The position numbers and the translations under genes are program-made. Below are positions 1 through 5,170 of a DNA stretch of 7,059 bases, in pieces; position 1 is the stretch's first letter; each line of letters opens with the position of its first letter. This DNA is from Desulfobacterales bacterium (GTDB taxonomy: Bacteria; Desulfobacterota; Desulfobacteria; Desulfobacterales; BuS5), in assembly GCA_016735355.1 (NCBI GenBank), contig JAERRQ010000250.1, positions 1 through 7,059 on the forward strand. The letters run 5' to 3'. The notes beneath the pieces are model-generated. The model did no database searches, was not told the origin of the DNA, and saw only the letters and a list, made by a program, of their open reading frames with translations.

Positions 1-1
1 C

Positions 2-1117
2 CAGAATATCCAGTCCTTTTCGGACCGGATTGAATATATCAACATTCCTTATGTTCTGGATCATCATACAGAGGTTGAAATTTACCGGAATATTTTCGGC
101 AAGCAGATAAATGAAAATTTTCTTCCCAAAATCCTTCATAATTTTGCCAGAGTGATTATATCTACCCGCCTGAACAAAAAATCCGAAGGTATGCTGGAAT
201 GGATCAAAAAGCCCGAAAAATACAGCCTCTATTGTGATAAGAACCTGCACCTGCTTAAGATGGCGCTTTACACCGGCTTGATTCCCACCTGGTTATCCGA
301 AGAAGACCGGAAGAGATTAACTGCCAAACGGAGGCAAAAGATCATAAGCGAATCTGAAAAAGAAGGAACAAGTGGATTTTCAGGACGGGATTCCATCAGA
401 ATTTTCAACGAGTTTTATTCACCGTACGCAAAAACGGAGCGGCCGGTTAATATGTCTAACTTATGTGATTTTTTCACAAAATTCCATAGCGATCTTACAA
501 AATCGATCCCGGAAGGTTTTCTGGACTCCCTGCTGCGAATGTACAACTATACAGTTTTGCAGGAAGTAAAAGAATCATTATATTATTATAATGAGGAGCA
601 GATCTCCAAAGATATTCAGCATTATATGTTCGCCATAAACTTTGAACCCGGATCAGTGGAAACATGTAATTTCACCGGCGAGAAGCTGGAGATCAGCAAT
701 GGGTTTATTGAAGACATAGAGAACCGTCTGCTTGGCCTGGGCAGCTCCGAGAAGCAACGAACAGATTTCAGGAATGTAACCCAGAAGGAGTATACCTCCA
801 AAACGTTGACAAAAGAGCTCATGCTGGAAGAAAAACCGATTGTTGAAACGGAGCTATATCAAAACCTGTATAGTCAATATGAATATAATATTAAGGAAAA
901 GGTGCTGGACCCCTTTCTCGAAAACGAAAATTTCAGACGCGCTATCAAAGATTACAACAAGGATGATTTTAAAACCTACGATGAAAAGATCAGGAATGAT
1001 GTAACGTTTCTGATGAATAATCTTTGTAAGAAATTCAATTATACTGAGAAGGGAGCCCAGGAAGTATGCATATATGTTATAGACAATGAACTGGCGGAGA
1101 GTTTTTCTAATACTTAG
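2..1117 (+). CDS. prkA: PrkA-family serine protein kinase, C-terminal part (5' end outside window)
   Basis: The frame is open from the left edge, so this is a 5'-truncated gene. The GTG at 152 is an internal valine codon, because the PrkA-like sequence continues upstream of it (SDRIEYINIPYVLDHHTEVE and on). About 371 residues are visible, against roughly 630-680 for full PrkA/YeaG. Recognisable blocks are RVIISTRLN and EWIKKPEKYSLYCDKNLHLL, then GLIPTWLSEEDRKRLTAKR, then GFSGRDSIRIFNEFYS. These are the end of the PrkA AAA+ domain and the start of the PrkA C-terminal kinase-like domain. The remaining ~240 residues are a charged, helical C-terminal tail. PrkA proteins are cytoplasmic AAA+ proteins tied to stress and stationary-phase responses, and in Bacillus to sporulation. 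The usual partner genes yeaH (DUF444) and spoVR do not follow; dksA does, after 138 nt. No strong terminator hairpin was seen after the TAG stop. Family assignment is firm; the physiological role here is inferred. Confidence 0.93.
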   Translation, partial: QNIQSFSDRIEYINIPYVLDHHTEVEIYRNIFGKQINENFLPKILHNFARVIISTRLNKKSEGMLEWIKKPEKYSLYCDKNLHLLKMALYTGLIPTWLSEEDRKRLTAKRRQKIISESEKEGTSGFSGRDSIRIFNEFYSPYAKTERPVNMSNLCDFFTKFHSDLTKSIPEGFLDSLLRMYNYTVLQEVKESLYYYNEEQISKDIQHYMFAINFEPGSVETCNFTGEKLEISNGFIEDIENRLLGLGSSEKQRTDFRNVTQKEYTSKTLTKELMLEEKPIVETELYQNLYSQYEYNIKEKVLDPFLENENFRRAIKDYNKDDFKTYDEKIRNDVTFLMNNLCKKFNYTEKGAQEVCIYVIDNELAESFSNT

Positions 1118-1198
1118 AAACTAGGACGAAATAACTTCTCATGCCTCCTGCTCAATGAAAATCAATCATAAAAAGAACTCAAGCGGATTAATTTATCC

Positions 1199-1227
1199 TT
1201 TACATTCTATTTGTATTATATTACTAA
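1199..1227 (+). promoter_or_regulatory. weak candidate sigma-70 promoter for dksA
   Basis: The 138-nt gap between prkA and dksA is AT-rich. It contains TTTACA (1199-1204) and, 17 bp later, TACTAA (1222-1227), which matches the -10 consensus at only three positions. Better -10 look-alikes (TATTAT at 1214, TATATT at 1217) lack a matching -35. The gap length and AT bias suggest that dksA has its own promoter, but the exact boxes are uncertain. No riboswitch-like or terminator-like structure was seen in the gap. Confidence 0.25.
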
Positions 1228-1255
1228 TTAATGTTCAAAAAGAAAGGGTTCTGTT

Positions 1256-1618
1256 ATGAAAAAAGAAGATGTTAAATATTTCCGTGACCTGCTTACTCAG
1301 CGTCTTGAAGATCTACTTGCCAGGGCTGATGATACGGTTTCAGACATGACTTCTCATATGGAAAATTTTCCCGACCCTACCGACAGAGCATCATTAGAAG
1401 AAGACCGTAATTTTATGCTTCGGATGCGAGACAGGGAAAATAAGCTGATCAAAAAAATCAAGAAAGCTTTGGATCGTATTGACAACGGTACATTCGGACA
1501 ATGCGAAGCTTGTGAAGAAGAGATTTCCATAGAGCGGCTCAAGGCCAGACCGGTTACGACTCACTGCATTGACTGTAAGACCAAAGAGGAGGCTTCCGAG
1601 AAAGCCCTTGGATTGTAA
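1256..1618 (+). CDS. dksA: DksA, RNA polymerase-binding transcription factor
   Basis: 120 residues. DksA binds in the RNA polymerase secondary channel and works with ppGpp to shut down rRNA promoters and activate amino-acid genes in starvation. The sequence shows a coiled-coil region (about 4-75). Its tip motif DPTDRAS carries both conserved acidic residues (D40, D43), equivalent to D71/D74 of the E. coli protein. A C4 zinc finger follows: C83-x2-C86 and C104-x2-C107, with the conserved blocks RDRENKLIKKI, ARPVTTHCIDCK and GTFGQCEAC. It lacks roughly 30 N-terminal residues of the E. coli protein (151 aa), as shorter DksA/TraR proteins commonly do. Because tip and zinc finger are intact, it should be a functional DksA rather than a TraR-like remnant. 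The ATG is supported by AGAAAGGG at 1241-1248, 7 nt upstream, the clearest ribosome binding site in the window. The 3' end overlaps the next gene, suggesting an operon. Confidence 0.93.
   Translation: MKKEDVKYFRDLLTQRLEDLLARADDTVSDMTSHMENFPDPTDRASLEEDRNFMLRMRDRENKLIKKIKKALDRIDNGTFGQCEACEEEISIERLKARPVTTHCIDCKTKEEASEKALGL
1586..1592 (+). promoter_or_regulatory. Shine-Dalgarno-like GAGGAGG inside dksA, probably serving the PHP gene
   Basis: GAGGAGG lies within the last dksA codons and is the strongest anti-16S complement near the start of the next gene. It sits 15 nt before the TTG at 1608, longer than ideal, and no ATG or GTG in the right frame lies at optimal spacing. It supports initiation inside the dksA tail, coupled to dksA translation, but does not fix the start codon on its own. 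Confidence 0.4.
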
Positions 1619-2483
1619 TAATGGAAATATCGACCTTCACATTCATTCCACCGCATCGGATGGAACGCTGACGCCGGTTGAAATTCTTGCCATGGCTCGT
1701 AGCCTCAAACTGGCTGCAATAGCAATTACCGATCATGATACGATTGATGGCGCAAAAGAGCTTCTTGCGAACGGCATACCTTCTGATATTCAATTTTTAA
1801 CAGGTGTCGAAATAAGTGCATCCTGGCCGTCGAATTTCCCCAGAACCGGCAGTTTGCACATTTTGGGTTATGGCATAAAATTGAATGACCATTTACTCAA
1901 TCAAACCCTTGATGCCCTTCAGAAGGCCAGGAAGAACCGAAACCCACAGATCATAAAGCGTCTCAACTCTTTTGGGCTTGATATATCGATGGATGATATA
2001 ATACAAGAGGCCGGAACAGATGGGCAGATCGGAAGACCGCACATTGCCCAGGTAATGATAAAGAAGGGTTTTGCCGCATCCATTAATGAGGTTTTTGAGG
2101 CATACCTTGGAACAGGCCGGCCGGCCTATGTTGACAAATACCGCGTTGAATGTTCCAGAGCTATCGAAATTATATGCGCTTCCGGCGGTATTCCGGTGCT
2201 TGCCCACCCCGTTCTTATGCAAATGGAAAGTAGGGAGCATTTAGAAAAATTTGTTGTCACTTTAACCGAAATGGGGCTTAAAGGTATTGAAGTATATTAC
2301 CCTGAACATACCCCGGAAAATACCGCTTTTTATCAAACTATTGCAAAAAAAAACGGGCTGATGATGACAGGCGGCTCTGATTTCCATGGTTCATTAAAGC
2401 CGACAATAAAAATGGGTTCGGGCAAGGGTAGTCTGTCTGTGCCTTATTCACTCTTTGAAAAATTAATCAGCGCTATACAATAA
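1608..2483 (+). CDS. PHP-domain phosphoesterase, RNase AM (YciV/TrpH)-like
   Basis: 291 residues from the chosen TTG, close to the E. coli YciV/RNase AM length (293). That family hydrolyses 3',5'-nucleoside bisphosphates and acts as a 5'-3' exonuclease on RNA ends, including 5' maturation of rRNA; the role here is inferred from family resemblance. Metal-site motifs of the PHP fold are all present: HIHSTASDG (H11, H13, D18), ITDHD (D42, H43), GVEIS (E68), H84, LAHP (H200) and GGSDFHG (D258, H260). The family insert IGRPHIAQVMIKKG and GTGRPAYV are also present. Start choice: proteins of this family begin just before the IDLHxHS block, so TTG 1608 (seven residues before it) is preferred over the more upstream TTG at 1569, which lacks a ribosome binding site. 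Either way the gene overlaps the end of dksA, so the two are probably co-transcribed and translationally coupled. Family call is firm, start is not. Confidence 0.9.
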   Translation: MDCNNGNIDLHIHSTASDGTLTPVEILAMARSLKLAAIAITDHDTIDGAKELLANGIPSDIQFLTGVEISASWPSNFPRTGSLHILGYGIKLNDHLLNQTLDALQKARKNRNPQIIKRLNSFGLDISMDDIIQEAGTDGQIGRPHIAQVMIKKGFAASINEVFEAYLGTGRPAYVDKYRVECSRAIEIICASGGIPVLAHPVLMQMESREHLEKFVVTLTEMGLKGIEVYYPEHTPENTAFYQTIAKKNGLMMTGGSDFHGSLKPTIKMGSGKGSLSVPYSLFEKLISAIQ

Positions 2484-2484
2484 T

Positions 2485-2569
2485 GAGCCGATTTTAAAAT
2501 GTATTCCTGTGGTTAAAATTTTTGCCTTTCTTGACCTCGAACAAAATTGAACCGGTTTTAAACCGGCTC
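2485..2569 (+). terminator. inverted-repeat region between the PHP gene and rnc; weak terminator or leader structure
   Basis: Two overlapping structures are visible. The compact one is CCGGTT-TTA-AACCGG (2552-2566), a perfect 6-bp stem with a 3-nt loop. The longer one pairs GAGCCG (2485-2490), starting just after the PHP stop, with CGGCTC (2564-2569), and continues imperfectly through the adjoining AT-rich TTTTAAA tracts. They share bases 2564-2566, so they cannot form together. The downstream sequence is CTAATTT, not a clean U-run, so intrinsic termination would be weak. It could equally be a leader structure of the rnc transcript; E. coli rnc is known to be autoregulated by cleavage of its own leader, but these stems look short for that. 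Confidence 0.4.
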
Positions 2570-2590
2570 TAATTTATAACTGTTAAAAAA

Positions 2591-3298
2591 ATGTATGATA
2601 GCAATATTTCCAAATTAATAAAAAAGCTTCATTATCAATTTAAGAATATCGCTCTCCTGGAGGAGGCTTTAAGGCATCGTTCCTATGTTAATGAACAGAA
2701 TATTGACATGAACGATAATGAACGCTTTGAATTTTTGGGAGATGCTGTGTTAAGCCTTGTGATCGGCAATATTCTGATGCTTCGCCATCCGGAATTCAAA
2801 GAGGGCGACCTCTCTATGATTCGCGCAGATCTTGTTAATGAAACACAACTAGCCGGCATTGCCCGTTCTTTGGATGTAGGCCGACATCTACAGCTTGGCA
2901 AAGGAGAGACTCAGACAAAGGGTATGGATAAAAATTCAATTCTTTCAGATACTTATGAAGCTATAATAGCCTCGGTTTACCTGGACGGCGGCTATTATGC
3001 AGCATACGGTATGATTGAATATCATTTTTCGTTTTTGTTTGATTCTATATCCGAACGCAGCACAAATCATTATTACAAAAGCCGACTTCAGGAACTTGTT
3101 CAAACTACAAGTCGTCTGATACCCGTTTATAAAGTCATTAAGGAGAGCGGCCCTGATCATGACAAGACTTTTACCGTGCAACTGAATGTGGGTCGGATAG
3201 TCACTCTCGGATCAGGAAAAAGCAAGAAGCTGGCTGAACAGGATTCGGCAAGAAAAGCTCTTGATATTCTTGAAAAGAAAAATCTTGACAGCATCTGA
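2591..3298 (+). CDS. rnc: Ribonuclease III
   Basis: 235 residues, a normal length for bacterial RNase III. The enzyme cuts double-stranded RNA, processing the rRNA precursor and structured mRNAs. The catalytic domain carries the signature DNERFEFLGD, giving E44, E47 and D51, and the second acidic pair in SDTYEAIIASVYLDGG (D120, E123). These match E. coli E38, E41, D45, D114 and E117, so all metal-binding residues are intact. From about residue 158 a double-stranded RNA-binding domain follows, with SRLQELVQ at its start and the GSGKSKKLAEQDSARKAL helix at its end. The ATG start is set by alignment of the N-terminal helix (KLHYQFKNIALLEEALRHRS). No Shine-Dalgarno sequence precedes it, only an A/T-rich stretch, with TATAAC (2575-2580) as a possible -10. 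The downstream radical SAM gene begins 21 nt after the stop and is probably in the same transcript. Confidence 0.96.
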   Translation: MYDSNISKLIKKLHYQFKNIALLEEALRHRSYVNEQNIDMNDNERFEFLGDAVLSLVIGNILMLRHPEFKEGDLSMIRADLVNETQLAGIARSLDVGRHLQLGKGETQTKGMDKNSILSDTYEAIIASVYLDGGYYAAYGMIEYHFSFLFDSISERSTNHYYKSRLQELVQTTSRLIPVYKVIKESGPDHDKTFTVQLNVGRIVTLGSGKSKKLAEQDSARKALDILEKKNLDSI

Positions 3299-3319
3299 AA
3301 AGTCTTCCGTTTACTCGCA

Positions 3320-4351
3320 ATGCAAAAACCTTTTATTATACCAATATTCATCCCGAATGCCGGTTGCCCACACTATTGCGCCTTTTGTAACCAGAGGTCC
3401 ATAACAGGCGCTGATGACCAACTGATATCTCCTGAAAAAATCGGGCTGATTGCAAACGAGTTCCTGGATTTTAAAAAAGAAAATCGCGGTGCCGTTCAAA
3501 TCGCGTTTTACGGGGGCAACTTTCTCGGCCTGCAAACAGTTTATATGCTATCTCTTCTTAATGAGGCTGAAAAACTAGTAAAAAAAGGCCTGGTGGATAG
3601 CATACGCTTCTCAACAAGGCCTGATACAATAGTAAAGGAAAAAATAGATCTCATAAGCCGGTTTTCCGTATCGACCATAGAAGTCGGTGTTCAGTCCATG
3701 AATAATCAGGTGCTGAAAAAAGCCGGACGCGGGCATACCTATAAAGACACGGAACGGGCGTTTTCTGTGCTGAAAGAACATAAAGACAGCAGCTATACAA
3801 CAGGCGCTCAACTAATGGTGGGGTTACCGGGTGATGACGAGGCCAAGTGTCTTGCTTCATGCCGTAGTATTGCAAACTTGTCTCCGGACTTTGTCAGAAT
3901 CTATCCCACCCTGGTAATTGATGGTTCTTTGCTTGCAAAATGGTACAAAAAAGGCGAATATAATCCTCTGTCTCTTGACATAGCCGTAACCCTTGTAAAA
4001 AAAATCTACCTTTTTTTTACAAAACGGAAAGTCAAGGTTATCAGAATGGGACTGCAGGCTTCGTCCGACCTTGAAAAAGATTCAACAGTTTTGGCAGGGC
4101 CTTACCATCCGGCATTCGGTCATTTGGTGTTTTCCGAGATTTTACTGGATCATGCGGAAAAGATAATTAATATGAGCAACGGGCCGCATGATGATATTCT
4201 CATAAAGGTTCACCCTAAGAGTGTTTCAAGAATGAGAGGCTTAAAAAACCGGAATATAGAGATATTAAAGCAGAGATGTAAAATAAAAACCATCAAGATC
4301 ATCCCTGACCCCGGCACAAAAAACGATGACTGTTCGATCATATTTCAATAA
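3320..4351 (+). CDS. Elp3-like radical SAM protein without acetyltransferase domain
   Basis: 343 residues. A radical SAM 4Fe-4S site is present near the N-terminus as C16-x3-C20-x2-C23 (GCPHYCAFCNQ), followed by the SAM-contacting GG motif in FYGGNF (65-66). Downstream blocks FSTRPDTI, EVGVQSMNNQVLKKAGRGHT and GAQLMVGLPG resemble the Elp3 and oxygen-independent coproporphyrinogen oxidase-like group, with RGHT pointing to the Elp3 side. A conserved C-terminal piece contains RMGLQAS and AGPYHPAFGHLVFSE. Genuine Elp3 (about 500+ aa) adds a C-terminal acetyltransferase domain used in tRNA wobble-uridine modification; that domain is missing, so the full Elp3 reaction is not expected from this protein alone. 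It is not HemW or HemN by motif. Homologs beside rnc are familiar from Firmicutes, so the rnc neighbourhood may hint at an RNA-related role, which is inference. Start ATG lies 21 nt after rnc with no obvious ribosome binding site. Confidence 0.85.
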   Translation: MQKPFIIPIFIPNAGCPHYCAFCNQRSITGADDQLISPEKIGLIANEFLDFKKENRGAVQIAFYGGNFLGLQTVYMLSLLNEAEKLVKKGLVDSIRFSTRPDTIVKEKIDLISRFSVSTIEVGVQSMNNQVLKKAGRGHTYKDTERAFSVLKEHKDSSYTTGAQLMVGLPGDDEAKCLASCRSIANLSPDFVRIYPTLVIDGSLLAKWYKKGEYNPLSLDIAVTLVKKIYLFFTKRKVKVIRMGLQASSDLEKDSTVLAGPYHPAFGHLVFSEILLDHAEKIINMSNGPHDDILIKVHPKSVSRMRGLKNRNIEILKQRCKIKTIKIIPDPGTKNDDCSIIFQ

Positions 4352-4358
4352 AATAGTC

Positions 4359-4369
4359 TGAACCGGTTT
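4359..4369. repeat. TGAACCGGTTT, second copy of an 11-mer with an 8-bp palindrome
   Basis: The 11-mer TGAACCGGTTT, containing the perfect palindrome AACCGGTT, occurs here just after the radical SAM gene. It also occurs at 2548-2558 just before rnc, where it forms one arm of the hairpin described there. I noticed no other copy in the window. It could be a small operator pair flanking the rnc-radical SAM unit, or coincidence. Confidence 0.25.
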
Positions 4370-4378
4370 CTTCTTTCC

Positions 4379-4407
4379 TTGACAAAGTTGATCTACAGTC
4401 TTAAAAA
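4379..4407 (+). promoter_or_regulatory. candidate sigma-70 promoter, perfect -35, upstream of the heptad element
   Basis: TTGACA (4379-4384) matches the -35 consensus exactly. TAAAAA (4402-4407), 17 bp later, matches four of six -10 positions. It would start transcription about 200 nt before the GerMN gene, so the transcript leader would contain the whole inverted-repeat element. Plausible, but the -10 is weak. Confidence 0.4.
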
Positions 4408-4423
4408 ACTAAATCTTACCTGA

Positions 4424-4563
4424 ATTGAGCGGTTAGCCTTTAGCGAATAGCTATTAGCTTAATTGTTACAAGATGTTTTGCGATTACAAATTTTCCCCCA
4501 TTGGGTGTTATTCCTTACTGATATAATAGCTTGATTTTTCAAGGCTCATAGCTAATCGCTCAA
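4424..4563. repeat. ~140-bp MITE-like element with inverted ends made of 7-nt units
   Basis: The left end is five consecutive heptamers ending in AGC: ATTGAGC, GGTTAGC, CTTTAGC, GAATAGC, TATTAGC (4424-4458). The right end, read on the - strand, repeats the pattern as TTGAGC, GATTAGC, TATGAGC. The outermost 13 bases pair: TTGAGCGGTTAGC (4425-4437) with GCTAATCGCTCAA (4551-4563), with one G-T wobble. GCCTT (4436-4440) can alternatively pair with AAGGC (4541-4545), leaving one heptad, TCATAGC, as a bulge, as if arms gained or lost whole units. The interior has no coding potential. I saw no convincing target-site duplication. Small size, terminal inverted repeats and position between genes suggest a non-autonomous mobile or dispersed intergenic repeat; copy number elsewhere cannot be judged from this window. 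Confidence 0.55.
4501..4527 (+). promoter_or_regulatory. extended -10 promoter inside the repeat element, reading toward gerMN-fusA
   Basis: TGATATAAT at 4519-4527 is an exact extended -10 (TGn plus TATAAT). A poor -35-like TTGGGT (4501-4506) lies 15 bp upstream; extended -10 promoters can work without a good -35. The predicted start is near 4534, about 80 nt before the GerMN ATG, so the leader would contain only the right arm of the inverted repeat. Confidence 0.5.
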
Positions 4564-4615
4564 CTTGGGAACGTGGAAGCTGACCACTATCCCATTGCAT
4601 TGTCCGCTTAAAATT

Positions 4616-5170
4616 ATGATAAATTTGAAAACCATATTATCAGCGGTAGTGGTTGTTCTGTGTATAGCAGCAATTCTGATTTTTAATCAACCGGAAGCTC
4701 AGGATCATGATAATACATTCCAGGTACAATCTTATAATGATTCATCTGAATATCAGGAAATACACCTCTATTTTGCCGACAGGAACAACTTGTTTTTAAG
4801 GGCTGAAAAAAGACGGCTTGCACGTTCATCCGAACTGGCTGAAGCTGGGGAAAATATTCTAAAAATGTTGATTCAAGGTCCTTCTCAAGGTTTGATGCGG
4901 ACAATACCGGAAGGTACCAAAATTTCAGCTTTTTATATAACTGATGATGCAACCGCTTATGTCGATCTGTCGGAAGAGGTAAGAGATAATCAACCTGGAG
5001 GAGCAACAACTGAATTTTTAACCATATATTCAATTGTAAATTCACTAATTCTTAATATTCCTGAAATTAAAAGGGTAAAGATATTAATATGCGGACGCGA
5101 ATCAATGACTCTTGCAGGACATATTAGTCTGCGGCCGCATTTTAAAGCCGACATGCTTTTGATACGATGA
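4616..5170 (+). CDS. GerMN-domain membrane-anchored protein
   Basis: 184 residues. An N-terminal hydrophobic segment (about 7-23, [17 protein letters not shown]) should act as a signal anchor or uncleaved signal. C16 is not in a lipobox, because L rather than G/A/S precedes it, so a lipoprotein is unlikely. From about residue 47 to 175 the sequence fits a GerMN domain: [18 protein letters not shown], then [24 protein letters not shown], the signature [18 protein letters not shown], and LAGHISL at the end. GerMN occurs in spore germination protein GerM and in envelope proteins of non-sporulating bacteria; its biochemical role is not established. The ATG at 4616 is chosen because it directly precedes the membrane segment; the TTG at 4565 would add a non-conserved tail overlapping the repeat element. 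No clear ribosome binding site. The stop overlaps the EF-G start as ATGA, implying coupled translation. Confidence 0.85.
   Translation: MINLKTILSAVVVVLCIAAILIFNQPEAQDHDNTFQVQSYNDSSEYQEIHLYFADRNNLFLRAEKRRLARSSELAEAGENILKMLIQGPSQGLMRTIPEGTKISAFYITDDATAYVDLSEEVRDNQPGGATTEFLTIYSIVNSLILNIPEIKRVKILICGRESMTLAGHISLRPHFKADMLLIR

Noticed and set aside
152..154. GTG as the start codon of the PrkA gene
   Set aside because: The same frame is open to the left edge and encodes conserved PrkA residues before it, so this is an internal valine.
1569..1618. A DksA-PHP fusion made by ribosomal frameshifting in the overlap
   Set aside because: No slippery heptamer or downstream stem-loop was seen. Both proteins have normal family lengths on their own, so a simple gene overlap explains it.
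1893..2240. Antisense open reading frame of 115 codons inside the PHP gene
   Set aside because: Shadow of a strongly conserved + strand gene; its product resembles nothing known and no promoter or ribosome binding site was noticed.
2531..2536. TTGACC as a -35 box for rnc
   Set aside because: No acceptable -10 lies 16-18 bp downstream; the sequence at that spacing is GGTTTT, within the hairpin.
4424..4458. CRISPR-like direct repeats
   Set aside because: The units are 7 nt with no spacers and occur inverted at the two ends of a short element, unlike a CRISPR array.
4565..4615. TTG 4565 as the start of the GerMN protein
   Set aside because: It adds 17 residues before the membrane segment that do not look like part of a signal anchor, and the start abuts the repeat element. 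ATG 4616 gives a normal N-terminus.
4663..4665. Lipoprotein attachment cysteine in the GerMN protein (C16)
   Set aside because: The residue before it is leucine within the hydrophobic core and there is no lipobox.
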